Source of the DNA: Acidimicrobiales bacterium
Lineage (GTDB): Bacteria; Actinomycetota; Acidimicrobiia; Acidimicrobiales; MedAcidi-G1
Direction: 5' to 3'
Assembly: GCA_016845305.1 (NCBI GenBank)
Contig: JAERSW010000007.1
Coordinates: 1 to 40,800 of the forward strand
DNA length: 40,800 nt
Below the pieces are notes generated by a model. That model ran no database searches. It had not been told where the DNA came from and saw only the letters and a program-made list of their open reading frames with translations. Positions 1 through 9,783 of the stretch are shown in pieces. Numbering within the stretch: the stretch's first letter is position 1; each line of letters starts with the position of its first letter. Both the position numbers and the translations under genes were made by a program.

Positions 1-980
1 GCGGCCTTGCAGAACTGCAGGAACCCGCCGTAGCCGAGCGCCCGCTCGTTGAAGCCGGCGTCACGGCGCACCATCTCGGTCTTCAGCGACGACAGCGCCG
101 CCCCGCCCTTCTTCCCCTTGGCCGCCACCACCGTGGCCAGCAGGTCGAACGCCGCCTGGGCCGGGCCGTCGCCGGTCACCAGGTCGACCTCGGGGTCGCG
201 CTTGGCGCCCGACAGCTCGACCACCTTGCGGTCGGCCAGGTGGCGCAGCAGCTCGCCGAACCCCCGGAAGCCGTGGTCGGCCTCGGAGAACGTCGGGTCG
301 ATGCGGGTGATGGCCCGCTTCAGCGTCGACGCCCGCACGTCCTCGCCGGAACCCTGCATGCCGGCCAGCGTCGAGATGACCAGCTCTTCGAGCGGCGGCG
401 ACTCCTCCGGTGCCTCGTCGTCGACCTCGACGGCCTTCGCCTTCCCGGCTCCGCCCTTCCCCTTCTTCGGCGCCCGGCTGGCGGCCACCACGTCCTCGAT
501 GCCCTCGAGGCGGTCGTAGTAGAGGAACTCGTCGCACGCCGGCGGCAGCAGCTTCGACGTCGAATCGCGCACGCCGATCCCGATCACCCGCCGGTCCAGC
601 TCCCGGAGCTTCTGCACCAAGGGCGTGAAGTCGCTGTCGCCGGTGCAGATCACGATGGTCGTCACGTAGTCGCGTTCGAAGGCCAGCTCCAGGGCGTCGA
701 CGACCATCTTGATGTCGGCCGAGTTCTTGCGGCTGGCCCCCATCCGCTGCGGGATCTCCACCAGCTCGACCTGGTGGCGGGCCAGGTGGCGACGGTCGTC
801 GTCAAAGCCGGACCAGTCGGCGTAGGCCCGCCGGTACACGACCCGCCCCCGCTCGGCCATGGCCCGGGCGATCGGCCCGAAGTCGAAGCGGTCGATGCCC
901 AGGTGCTGGCGGGCGCCGATGGCCAGGTTCTCGTAGTCGAGGAAGACGCCGATGCGTTCCTCGTCGTGGTGGGTTCCCAT
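1..980 (-). CDS. NYN-domain RNase-like protein with OST-HTH/LOTUS domains (3' end cut off)
   Basis: Partial: reading from ATG at 980 leftwards, 326 codons remain open to the window edge. Residues about 8-160 form a NYN (PIN-like, LabA/DUF88) domain with acidic residues expected for metal-dependent RNA cleavage: D15 in FLDYEN, D89 in NSADIK, and D115/D117 in TGDSDF. A Lys/Gly/Ala-rich linker (about 170-190) leads to an OST-HTH (LOTUS) domain at about 195-258 and a second one starting near 272, with matching GFRGFGELL and GYGGFLQF motifs. NYN plus OST-HTH is a known architecture thought to act on RNA. The target here is unknown. There is no Shine-Dalgarno sequence, but a GATGCT hexamer lies 6 nt before the ATG, so the mRNA may be leaderless. 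Confidence 0.85.
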   Translation of the reverse strand, partial: MGTHHDEERIGVFLDYENLAIGARQHLGIDRFDFGPIARAMAERGRVVYRRAYADWSGFDDDRRHLARHQVELVEIPQRMGASRKNSADIKMVVDALELAFERDYVTTIVICTGDSDFTPLVQKLRELDRRVIGIGVRDSTSKLLPPACDEFLYYDRLEGIEDVVAASRAPKKGKGGAGKAKAVEVDDEAPEESPPLEELVISTLAGMQGSGEDVRASTLKRAITRIDPTFSEADHGFRGFGELLRHLADRKVVELSGAKRDPEVDLVTGDGPAQAAFDLLATVVAAKGKKGGAALSSLKTEMVRRDAGFNERALGYGGFLQFCKA

Positions 981-986
981 GACCCC

Positions 987-992
987 AGCATC
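987..992 (-). promoter_or_regulatory. Candidate leaderless -10 box for the NYN gene
   Basis: GATGCT on the minus strand, six bases before the ATG at 980. It matches the A at position 2 and T at position 6 of TANNNT and has the same spacing as the other leaderless starts in the window. Confidence 0.4.
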
Positions 993-1038
993 ACACGCTG
1001 GGCCGCGGGATCCTCCCCCGGTCGGGTCCCTCCGCCCC

Positions 1039-1956
1039 TCAGGCGGCCGCGGCCTCGGCGATGGCCGCGTCCAGGGCGTTGACCACCGCCTCGTCGGCGG
1101 GCAGGAACGGCGGCCGCACGGTGGCCCACGTGGGATCGCCGAGGCGGCGTGCCACCAGGCCCTTCATGGTCGGGATCGGTGGATGGCCCTGCAGGACCAG
1201 GCGGATGGCCCGGGCCGCTTCCATGGACGGACCGGCCGCCTCCCGACCGCCCTCGCCGTAGCGGCGGATGACCTCGGCCACCGGACCGGCACTCACGTTG
1301 GCCGTCGCCGTGATGCACCCCGGACCGCCCAGGTCCAGGGCGTCGAGCAGGGGCAGCTCGGCCCCCGGGTAGACGGTCAGGCCGTCGACGGCGAACAGGG
1401 CCTCGGTGTTGGCCCAGTCGCCCGACGAGTCCTTGACGGCCACCACCGTGTCGGGGAACTCGACCCGGAGGCGGGCGGCCAGCGACACCGGGATGCCCAC
1501 GCCCGCCACCTGGGGGATGTGGTACAGCATGATCCGCAGCCGGTCGTCGTCCACGGCGTCGATGAGCCCCGCGTAGTGGCGCAGCAGTCCCTCCTCGGCC
1601 GGATCCTTGAAGTAGAACGGCGGCAGCACCATGCATGCCCGACAGCCGAGGTCGACGGCGTGGCGGGTCAGGTGCACCGTGCCCGGCAGGTTCGGCAGGC
1701 CGGTCCCGACCACCAGTAGGCCCGGGTCGATCCCGGCGTCGACGAGGGCCTCGAGCGCCGCGGTGCGCTCCCGGGTGGCCACCGACAGTGCCTCGCCGGT
1801 GGTGCCGAACACGGCCAGGCCGACGCAGCCCGCGTCGAGCATGCGCCGGGCGTGGTCGACCATGCGGCCGTGCGAGACCGACCCGTCGGCCTCGAACGGC
1901 GTCAGGATCGGCGCCACCACCCCGTTCGGCAGCAGCGGTCCGCTTCCCTCTCCCAT
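1039..1956 (-). CDS. Dihydrodipicolinate synthase/N-acetylneuraminate lyase family aldolase
   Basis: A 305-residue TIM-barrel class I aldolase. The GTTGE motif (about 51-55) binds the pyruvate carboxylate. Y145 in LYHIP and K175 in VAVKDSSGD are the catalytic tyrosine and Schiff-base lysine of the DapA/NanA family. The substrate cannot be told: the KDSSGD type of lysine motif occurs in many non-DapA members (sugar-acid and hydroxy-keto-acid aldolases or dehydratases), and no lysine-pathway gene is adjacent. The start is ATG 1956, chosen because AGGGGAGG lies six bases upstream (1963-1970). A longer frame upstream lacks such a site. The gene is divergent from the threonine aldolase. Confidence 0.85.
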   Translation of the reverse strand: MGEGSGPLLPNGVVAPILTPFEADGSVSHGRMVDHARRMLDAGCVGLAVFGTTGEALSVATRERTAALEALVDAGIDPGLLVVGTGLPNLPGTVHLTRHAVDLGCRACMVLPPFYFKDPAEEGLLRHYAGLIDAVDDDRLRIMLYHIPQVAGVGIPVSLAARLRVEFPDTVVAVKDSSGDWANTEALFAVDGLTVYPGAELPLLDALDLGGPGCITATANVSAGPVAEVIRRYGEGGREAAGPSMEAARAIRLVLQGHPPIPTMKGLVARRLGDPTWATVRPPFLPADEAVVNALDAAIAEAAAA

Positions 1957-2021
1957 CGACAACCTCCCCTTCACTCCGTCACGGCCGTCCGGCGGACGCA
2001 GATCGTCGCACACCCGACCCG

Positions 2022-2027
2022 TATCCT
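2022..2027 (+). promoter_or_regulatory. Leaderless -10 box of threonine aldolase gene
   Basis: TATCCT followed by six bases and then GTG at 2034. This is a good TANNNT match at leaderless spacing and supports GTG 2034 over the ATG at 2067. Confidence 0.6.
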
Positions 2028-2033
2028 GCGGCC

Positions 2034-3098
<1,065 letters not shown>

Positions 3099-3123
3099 AT
3101 CGGCCCACCACCGGGCCCACCAG

Positions 3124-3129
3124 TAGCCT
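3124..3129 (+). promoter_or_regulatory. Candidate -10 box for the SDR-hyuAB operon
   Basis: TAGCCT lies 41 bases before the ATG at 3171, implying a short leader of roughly 35 nt. The leader has a GGCGG/CCGCC hairpin (3139-3153) and a GGAGGG ribosome site before the start. Confidence 0.45.
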
Positions 3130-3170
3130 GCCGCGCACGGCGGAGGCACCGCCCCGGAGGGTCGTCTGGC

Positions 3171-3992
3171 ATGGCTGGTTCGCACGAGGGACAGGTGGTG
3201 GTCGTCACCGGCGCCGGCAAGGGCATCGGACGGGCCATCGCAGAACGGTTCGCCGGAGCGGGTGCCCACGTGGTCGTCAACGACGTCGACGCCCAACGGG
3301 TCGACGAGGTGGTGGCCGCCATCGCCGCCGCGGGCGGCTCGGCCATCGGCACGCCGGCCGACGTGTCCGACTCCGCCCAGGTGGGCGCCATGTTCGACGC
3401 CGCCGTCGACGCCTGGGGCACCGTCGACGTGCTGGTCAACAACGCCGGCATGGTCAGCCCGATGCTCCACTTCTTCGACGCCGACGAGGCCTGGTGGCGT
3501 CGCATCATCGACGTCAACCTGACCGGGCACTTCCTCTGCTCGCACCGGGCGGCCCGCATCATGGCCGCCGCCGGCCACGGCGTGATCATCAACATGTCGT
3601 CGGGTGGGGCGACCCGTGCCCACCGCTCGTTCACCGCCTACGACGCCTCCAAGGGCGGCATCGAGGCCCTGACGCGGGCCATGGCCCTCGACCTCGGCCC
3701 CTACGGCATCCGGGTGTGCGCCCTGATGCCCGGATCGATCGACACCGAGGGCATGGACGCCGACGCCCGACGCCTCCGCGGCGAGAACATCCCGCTGGGC
3801 CGCCCCGGCGACCCGGACGACATGGCCGGTCCGGCGCTGTTCCTGGCCTCGGACGACGCCCGCTACATCAGCGGCGACGTGATCAAGGTCGACGGCGGAA
3901 TGCTGTCCCAGCAGCGGTCGGCCACCGTCGACATCGTGCCCCCGTCCACCTTCCCCAGCCTCGAGCAGGTGCTGGGGACCGACGCCGACTGA
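3171..3992 (+). CDS. Short-chain dehydrogenase/reductase (SDR)
   Basis: A 273-residue classical SDR. The cofactor loop is TGAGKGIG (about 13-20), followed by NNAG, the catalytic serine in NMSSGG, and YDASK with the catalytic Tyr and Lys. PGSIDT and the C-terminal DGG region complete a full Rossmann domain of normal length plus about 20 extra residues. VVNDVD after beta-2 has an acidic residue where NAD(H)-preferring SDRs have Asp, so NAD is more likely than NADP. A GGAGGG ribosome site supports ATG 3171. It is first in a likely operon, with hyuA starting 14 bases after its stop. It probably oxidises or reduces an intermediate of that pathway, but the substrate is unknown. Confidence 0.9.
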   Translation: MAGSHEGQVVVVTGAGKGIGRAIAERFAGAGAHVVVNDVDAQRVDEVVAAIAAAGGSAIGTPADVSDSAQVGAMFDAAVDAWGTVDVLVNNAGMVSPMLHFFDADEAWWRRIIDVNLTGHFLCSHRAARIMAAAGHGVIINMSSGGATRAHRSFTAYDASKGGIEALTRAMALDLGPYGIRVCALMPGSIDTEGMDADARRLRGENIPLGRPGDPDDMAGPALFLASDDARYISGDVIKVDGGMLSQQRSATVDIVPPSTFPSLEQVLGTDAD

Positions 3993-4006
3993 CCGGTAGG
4001 CCGTCC

Positions 4007-6145
4007 GTGTCCCTGCGCATTGGAGCCGACGTCGGCGGGACCTTCACCGACGTCGTCCTCGAAGCCGACGGCGAGCTGTTCTCCACCAAGGTCCTCACCA
4101 CCTACGACGCCCCCGAACGGGGCATCCTCGACGGCGTCGCCACCGTGGCCGCCGAGGCCGGCGCCGACCTCGCCGACCTCGACACGTTCATCCACGGCAC
4201 CACGCTGGCCACCAACGCCCTGATCGGCCGGACCGGTGCCCGCACCGCGCTCGTCACCACCGAGGGCTTCCGGGACACCATCGAGATGCGGACCGAGAGC
4301 CGGTTCGAGCAGTACGACCTGAACCTGGTGCTGCCCACGCCGCTCATCGAGCGGAAGGACCGGCACGTCCTGCGGGAGCGCATCGGCGCCGACGGCACGG
4401 TGCTGCGGACCTTCGACGAGGGCGAGGCACGGGCGCTCGTCGACGTGCTGGCCGACCGGCCCGCCGAGGACGCCTACGAGTCGATCGCCGTCGGCTTCCT
4501 CCACGCCTACGTGGACGGCTCGCACGAACGGCGGTTCCGCGACCTGCTGCTGGAACGCATGCCGGACGTGGCGGTGTCGATCTCGTCCGAGGTCTCGCCG
4601 CAGATGCGCGAGTTCGAGCGGTTCAACACGGTGTGCGCCAACGCCTACGTGCAGCCCCTCATGGCCACCTACCTGCGGCGCCTCGCCGACGAGCTGCAGG
4701 CCTCCGGAGCGCGGTGCCCGGTGTACCTGATCCATTCGGGCGGCGGCCTCATGGGCGTCGACGCCGCGGCCCGCTTTCCGGTCCGCCTGGTCGAGTCGGG
4801 CCCGGCCGGTGGCGCCATCTTCGCCGCCGACATCGCCGCCCGCCACGGCCTGGACAGGGTCGTCTCGTACGACATGGGCGGCACCACGGCCAAGGTCTGC
4901 CTGATCGAGGACCAGACGCCGCGGACCGCCAAGACGTTCGAGGTGGCCCGCACCCACCGGTTCACCAGGGGATCGGGCATGCCCATCTCCATCCCGGTCA
5001 TCGAGATGATCGAGATCGGTGCCGGCGGCGGGTCGATCGCGACGGTCGACGGGCTCGGCCAGATCCGCGTCGGACCGCTGAGCGCCGGCTCCGAACCCGG
5101 CCCCGCCTCATACGGCCTGGGCGGCACCGAGCCGACGGTCACCGACGCCAACCTGGTGCTGGGCCGGCTGTCGGCCGACACGTTCGGCGCCCCCGGCATC
5201 GACCTCGACGACGCCGCCGCCCGCACGGCGCTGACCGACTCGGTCGGTTCCCCCCTCGGCCTGGACGCCGAGACGGCGGCGGCCGGCGTGGCCGAGGTCG
5301 TCGACGAGAACATGGCCAACGCGGCCCGCGTCCACGCCGTGGAGAACGGCAAGGACGTCGCCGCCTTCACCATGATCGCCTTCGGGGGCGGCGCCCCGAT
5401 CCACGCCGGGCGGCTCTGCGAGAAGCTCGACGTGGACGAGCTGCTGGTCCCACCCGGTGCCGGCGTCGGCTCCGCAATCGGCTTCCTCCGGGCCCCGTTC
5501 GCCTACGAGGCGCTGCGCAGCCATCACGCCACCGTCGACCATTTCGACCACGACGCCGTGAACCGGATGCTCGGCGAGCTCGCCGACGAGGCCCGCACGT
5601 TCGTCACCGAGGCCGTCGCCTCCACCGGCGCCGATCCCTCCGACGTGCCCCTCGAGGTCGAGCGGTGGGCCTACATGCGCTACGCCGGGCAGGGCTGGGA
5701 GATCCCGGTCCCGGTCGACGACTCCCCGTTCGACCTGATGGGCGGCGAGCTGCTGGCCAACCGCTTCGAGAAGGCCTACGAGGAGTTCTTCGGACGGGCC
5801 ATCTCCGGCCTGGCCGTCGAGGCCATCGGCTGGTCGGTCCGGGTCGCCACCCCCCGTCCCGCCGTCGAGCGGGTGGAGCGGGTCGACGCCGTCCGGGACG
5901 TCGTCGGCGACCGTCGACGGGCGGTGCACGACCCGTCGACCGGCGACACGGTCGAGGCGACGGTCGTCGAACGCGACGACCTGTCGGTCGGCGATCGACT
6001 GGTGGGGCCGGCCGTCGTCGTCGAGACCCAGACCACGACGATCCTCACGGCCCGCCAGCAGGCCGTGATGCAGGCCGACGGCTGCCTGCTCGTGACCCGG
6101 TCCGAATCCGACGAGGCCGCCACCGGCGGAGAGGTGGCGTCGTGA
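4007..6145 (+). CDS. hyuA: Hydantoinase/oxoprolinase family, HyuA-type ATPase subunit
   Basis: 712 residues from GTG 4007. The start gives the family's conserved N-terminus, IGADVGGTFTDVV, an ASKHA-type phosphate-binding loop. It is followed by HGTTLATNAL and SYDMGGTTAKVCL in the second ATPase half. The family (N-methylhydantoinase A, 5-oxoprolinase, acetophenone/acetone carboxylase ATPase subunits) couples ATP hydrolysis to opening or carboxylation of a carbonyl substrate, together with a HyuB partner. Its stop overlaps the hyuB start by 4 nt (GTGA), so translational coupling is likely. The substrate could be N-methylhydantoin, another cyclic amide or a ketone; sequence alone does not decide. 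Confidence 0.9.
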   Translation: MSLRIGADVGGTFTDVVLEADGELFSTKVLTTYDAPERGILDGVATVAAEAGADLADLDTFIHGTTLATNALIGRTGARTALVTTEGFRDTIEMRTESRFEQYDLNLVLPTPLIERKDRHVLRERIGADGTVLRTFDEGEARALVDVLADRPAEDAYESIAVGFLHAYVDGSHERRFRDLLLERMPDVAVSISSEVSPQMREFERFNTVCANAYVQPLMATYLRRLADELQASGARCPVYLIHSGGGLMGVDAAARFPVRLVESGPAGGAIFAADIAARHGLDRVVSYDMGGTTAKVCLIEDQTPRTAKTFEVARTHRFTRGSGMPISIPVIEMIEIGAGGGSIATVDGLGQIRVGPLSAGSEPGPASYGLGGTEPTVTDANLVLGRLSADTFGAPGIDLDDAAARTALTDSVGSPLGLDAETAAAGVAEVVDENMANAARVHAVENGKDVAAFTMIAFGGGAPIHAGRLCEKLDVDELLVPPGAGVGSAIGFLRAPFAYEALRSHHATVDHFDHDAVNRMLGELADEARTFVTEAVASTGADPSDVPLEVERWAYMRYAGQGWEIPVPVDDSPFDLMGGELLANRFEKAYEEFFGRAISGLAVEAIGWSVRVATPRPAVERVERVDAVRDVVGDRRRAVHDPSTGDTVEATVVERDDLSVGDRLVGPAVVVETQTTTILTARQQAVMQADGCLLVTRSESDEAATGGEVAS

Positions 6146-7758
6146 GCGAGCTGCGAAACCAGGTGATGTGGAACCGCCTCATCTCGATCGTCGAGGAACA
6201 GGCGCTGGCGCTGGTGCGAACCGCGTTCTCGACCAGCGTGCGCGAAGCCGGCGACCTGTCGGCCGGCGTGTACGACACCCGGGGACGCATGATCGCCCAG
6301 GCCGTGACCGGCACCCCCGGCCACGTCAACACCATGGCCGCGGCCGTCGTCAACTTCATCGAGGACATCGGCCCGCACCGCATCCACGAGGGCGACTCGT
6401 ACATCACCAACGACCCGTGGAAGGGCACCGGCCACCTCCACGACTTCACCCTCGTCAATCCGGTGTTCCGCAACGGGACGCTGATCGGGTTCTTCGCCTG
6501 CACCGCCCACGTGGTCGACGTCGGCGGACGGGGCTTCGGCCCCGACGCCAACGAGGTGTACGAGGAGGGCCTGTACGTCCCCATCATGAAGTTCGCCGAT
6601 CGGGGAGTCGTCAACGAGGACCTGCTGAACATCGTGCGCCACAACGTGCGGGAGGCCGGCCAGGTGGTCGGGGACCTGTACTCGCTGTCCGGGTGCAACG
6701 ACACCGGCGCCCGACGGCTGCACGCCATGCTCGACGAGTTCGACCTCGACGACCTCGAGGACCTGGCCGAGTTCGTGTTCGACCGCACGGCGGCCGCCAC
6801 CCGGGAACGCATCCGGGCGCTCCCGCCGGGGACGTACGCCAACGAGATGCGGGTCGACGGCTACAACGAGACCATCGACCTGGTCGTCACCCTGACGGTC
6901 ACCCACGACGACGGCCACGCCGACGTCCACGCCGACTTCACCGGCACGTCGCCCACGTGCGCCAACGGCGTCAACGTGCCCCTCACCTACGCCCACGCCT
7001 ACTTCTCGTACGCCATGCTCGTGGCCCTCGCCCCGGAGATGCCGTCCAACTGGGCGTCGCTGGCCGCCTTCACCGTCAGCGCCCCCGAGGGCTGCATCCT
7101 CAACGCCAAGCACCCGCAGCCGGTGGCCGTCCGCCACGTCACCGGGCACTTCGTCACCGACCTGTGCCTGGGCGCCATCGCCGGGGCGCTCCCGGACGTG
7201 GTCCCCGCCGAGGGATCCGGCGCCCTGTGGAACTTCCAGGTCAGCGCCCGGGCCGCCGATCCGGCCACCGGACTGCCGCCCCGCGAGGTGCTGATGTTCA
7301 ACAGCGGCGGCACCGGAGCCCGGCCGGGACTCGACGGCATCAACTCGACGGCGTTCCCGAGCGGCGTGCGCACCATGCCCGCCGAGGCCACCGAGCAGGC
7401 CGGACCGGTCATCGTGTGGCGCAAGGAACTCCGGCCCGGATCGGGTGGCGACGGCCGCCAGCGCGGCGGGCTCGGCCAGGTCATCGAGATCGGTCCCGCC
7501 GGCGGCTACCGGATCACCGTGTCGTGCATGTTCGACCGGGTGGCCAACCCGGCCCGTGGGCGCCACGGCGGCGCCGACGGCGCACCGGGTGCGGTCCACC
7601 TCGACGACGGCACCGAGTTCGACGCCAAGGGCAAGCAGGCCGTGCCCCTCGGCCACACCCTGGTCCTGGAGCTGCCGGGTGGCGGCGGCCTCGGCGACCC
7701 GGCCGACCGCGATCCGGACGCCGCTGCCGACGACGTCGCCCAGGGCTACGTGACGTGA
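6142..7758 (+). CDS. hyuB: Hydantoinase/oxoprolinase family, HyuB-type subunit
   Basis: 538 residues from GTG 6142, overlapping hyuA by 4 nt. It has the standard HyuB landmarks: an N-terminal segment ending in FSTSVREAGDLS, GHVNTM, DSYITNDPWKGTGHLHD (metal/substrate site with conserved Asp and His residues), a FTGTSP strand, and a glycine-rich C-terminus with ELPGGGGLGDP. The length is usual for the family (about 520-590). It forms the catalytic partner of the HyuA ATPase. The stop overlaps the next gene by 4 nt, extending the operon into a flavin amine oxidase. Confidence 0.9.
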   Translation: MSELRNQVMWNRLISIVEEQALALVRTAFSTSVREAGDLSAGVYDTRGRMIAQAVTGTPGHVNTMAAAVVNFIEDIGPHRIHEGDSYITNDPWKGTGHLHDFTLVNPVFRNGTLIGFFACTAHVVDVGGRGFGPDANEVYEEGLYVPIMKFADRGVVNEDLLNIVRHNVREAGQVVGDLYSLSGCNDTGARRLHAMLDEFDLDDLEDLAEFVFDRTAAATRERIRALPPGTYANEMRVDGYNETIDLVVTLTVTHDDGHADVHADFTGTSPTCANGVNVPLTYAHAYFSYAMLVALAPEMPSNWASLAAFTVSAPEGCILNAKHPQPVAVRHVTGHFVTDLCLGAIAGALPDVVPAEGSGALWNFQVSARAADPATGLPPREVLMFNSGGTGARPGLDGINSTAFPSGVRTMPAEATEQAGPVIVWRKELRPGSGGDGRQRGGLGQVIEIGPAGGYRITVSCMFDRVANPARGRHGGADGAPGAVHLDDGTEFDAKGKQAVPLGHTLVLELPGGGGLGDPADRDPDAAADDVAQGYVT

Positions 7759-8987
7759 CCCCGGCCGGCGCCGGCGGCACGACCGGTACCGGGCCGAGCC
7801 GGTCCGGCTACGGCACCGTCATCGTCGGCGGGGCCGTCATGGGCAGTTCGCTCGCCTACTGGCTGTCCGAGGACCCGGACCACGACGAGCCGGTCCTGGT
7901 CGTCGAGATGGACCCCACCTACCAGCGGGCCTCGACCACGCTGTCCGAGGCCAGCGTCCGCCACCAGTTCTCCCAGCCGGTCAACATCCGCCTGTCGATG
8001 TTCGCCACCGAGTTCATCTCGGCGTTCCACGAAAACGTCCAGGTGGACGGCGAGTCGCCCGAGCTGGGGTTCCGCGACACCGGCTACCTGTTCCTGGCCA
8101 CCGATGACGGCATGGACGTGCTGCGCGCCAACCACGAGGTCCAGCAGGCGTGTGGCGCCGAAGTGGCGCTGCTGACCCCCACCGAGTTGGCGGACCGGTT
8201 CGGCTACCTGAACGTCGACGACCTGGCCGGTGCCAGCCTCGGGCTCCGGCACGAGGGCACGCTCGACGCCTACTCGCTGATGCGCGGCTTCCAGCAGCGT
8301 GCCCGCCACAACGGCGTCGAGTACGTCACCGACCGGGTGGTCGGGCTGCGCACCGACGACGCCGGCGACCGGGTGACACACGTCGAGCTGGCATCGGGCG
8401 CCACGGTGGCCTGCGACCGGGTGGTGAACTGCGCCGGCCCGCGGGCCCGATGGGTGTCAGACCTCGTCGACCTGCCGCTGCCCGTCGAACCGCGCATCCG
8501 GGGAGCATGGGTGTTCGACTGCCGGGAGCCGCTGGACGGCCCCACCCTGCCGCTGACCATCGACACCACCGGCATGCACGTCCGCACCGAGCCGCCCCAC
8601 TACCTGGCCGGGGCGCCACCGGTCGACGACTCGGCCGTGGACCCCGACGACTTCGCCGTGCGCGACGCCGAGTGGGAGGAGGTGCTCTGGCCGGCGCTCG
8701 TCCACCGCATCCCCGCCTTCGAACGGATCGGCGTCACCCACCGTTGGGTCGGCCACTACGCCTACAACACGCTGGACCAGAACGCCGTGGTCGGACCGGC
8801 GACCGCCGTGCCCAACTTCTACTTCTGCAACGGCTTCAGCGGCCACGGGCTGCAGCAGAGTGCCGGCGTGGGCCGGGCGCTGGCCGAGCTCATCACCCAC
8901 GGTGCCTACCGCACCATCGACCTGTCCGAGATGGGCCACGACCGCATCGTGCGCGGCGAACCCTTCCTCGAGAAGGCGATCATCTGA
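7755..8987 (+). CDS. FAD-dependent amine/amino-acid oxidoreductase (DAO family, FOXRED1-like)
   Basis: 410 residues from GTG 7755, overlapping hyuB by 4 nt. After a Gly/Thr-rich leader, the FAD-binding dinucleotide fold begins at TVIVGGAVMGSSLAYWL and ends with the C-terminal FCNGFSGHGLQQS motif of DAO/sarcosine-oxidase-like enzymes. The segment STTLSEASVRHQFSQPVNI resembles what I recall of the FOXRED1/dimethylglycine-oxidase subgroup. The likely reaction is oxidative deamination or N-demethylation of a secondary or tertiary amine with O2 or a quinone. Being cotranscribed with hyuAB, it may oxidise the amino acid released by ring opening, for example a sarcosine-like product. That link is inference. 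Confidence 0.85.
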   Translation: MTPAGAGGTTGTGPSRSGYGTVIVGGAVMGSSLAYWLSEDPDHDEPVLVVEMDPTYQRASTTLSEASVRHQFSQPVNIRLSMFATEFISAFHENVQVDGESPELGFRDTGYLFLATDDGMDVLRANHEVQQACGAEVALLTPTELADRFGYLNVDDLAGASLGLRHEGTLDAYSLMRGFQQRARHNGVEYVTDRVVGLRTDDAGDRVTHVELASGATVACDRVVNCAGPRARWVSDLVDLPLPVEPRIRGAWVFDCREPLDGPTLPLTIDTTGMHVRTEPPHYLAGAPPVDDSAVDPDDFAVRDAEWEEVLWPALVHRIPAFERIGVTHRWVGHYAYNTLDQNAVVGPATAVPNFYFCNGFSGHGLQQSAGVGRALAELITHGAYRTIDLSEMGHDRIVRGEPFLEKAII

Positions 8988-9039
8988 CGCTCCGCTCCCC
9001 GGGCGATCCGCTCGGGGTGGACGGCGGGACCCGCCCGGG

Positions 9040-9783
9040 TCAGCCCTCGCCGAGGTAGGAGGCGCGCAGCTCCGGGTTGGCCAGCAGCTTCTCGGCGCTG
9101 TCGTCGAGCACGACGCGACCGGTCTGGAGCACCCAGCCCCGATCGGCGATCGACAGGGCCATGTTGGCGTTCTGCTCCACCATGAAGATGGCCATGCCCT
9201 CGGCGTGGATCTGCTGGATCAGCTCGAAGTTCTGCTGCACCAGCGCCGGAGCGAGGCCCATCGACGGCTCGTCCATCAGCAGGACCCGCGGCCGCGACAT
9301 GAGCGCACGGCCGATGGCCACCATCTGCTGCTCGCCGCCCGAGAGCGTCCCCGACTTCTGGGCCAGACGTTCCTTCACCCGGGGGAACAGCTCGTAGATC
9401 CGCTCCAGGTCCTCGGCGATGCCGTCCCGGTCGTTGCGGAGGTACGCCCCCAGCTGGAGGTTCTCCTTCACGGTGAGGCGCTTGAAGAGCCGACGGTTCT
9501 CCGGGACCATCGTGACGCCGTTGACGACCCGGTAGCTGGTCGGCTTGTCGTTGACGACCTCGCCGTCGAGCACCACCTCGCCGGACGTCGGCGTGACCAT
9601 GCCCAGCAGGGTCTTCAGCGTCGTCGACTTGCCCGAGGCGTTTCCGCCCAGCAGGCACACCAGCTCGCCCGGGTAGATGGCCAGGTCCACGTCCTTGAGG
9701 ATGTGCACCGCTCCGTAGTGGGTGTTGACCTGCCGGAACTCCAGCAGCGGGGTAGCGCCGTTCGTCGGCGTGGCGTCGCTCAC
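9040..9783 (-). CDS. livF: Branched-chain amino acid ABC transporter ATPase LivF
   Basis: 247 residues from GTG 9783, which overlaps the livG stop by 4 nt. Walker A is GGNASGKS (46-53), a variant of GANGAGKS. The signature is LSGGEQQ (147-153) and Walker B is VLLMDEP (about 167-173), followed by the LivF-typical SMGLAP. It energises uptake of hydrophobic amino acids or related amides/ureas together with LivG, LivH and LivM. Last gene of the operon. The next gene (FAD oxidase) ends convergently 52 bases away, across a region with weak GC-rich hairpins but no T-tract. Confidence 0.93.
   Translation of the reverse strand: MSDATPTNGATPLLEFRQVNTHYGAVHILKDVDLAIYPGELVCLLGGNASGKSTTLKTLLGMVTPTSGEVVLDGEVVNDKPTSYRVVNGVTMVPENRRLFKRLTVKENLQLGAYLRNDRDGIAEDLERIYELFPRVKERLAQKSGTLSGGEQQMVAIGRALMSRPRVLLMDEPSMGLAPALVQQNFELIQQIHAEGMAIFMVEQNANMALSIADRGWVLQTGRVVLDDSAEKLLANPELRASYLGEG

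Noticed and set aside
3102-3122. Direct repeat GGCCCACCA (3102-3110 and 3114-3122) after the threonine aldolase stop
   Set aside because: Only nine bases, no codon boundary copied and no symmetry. It could be chance in this composition.
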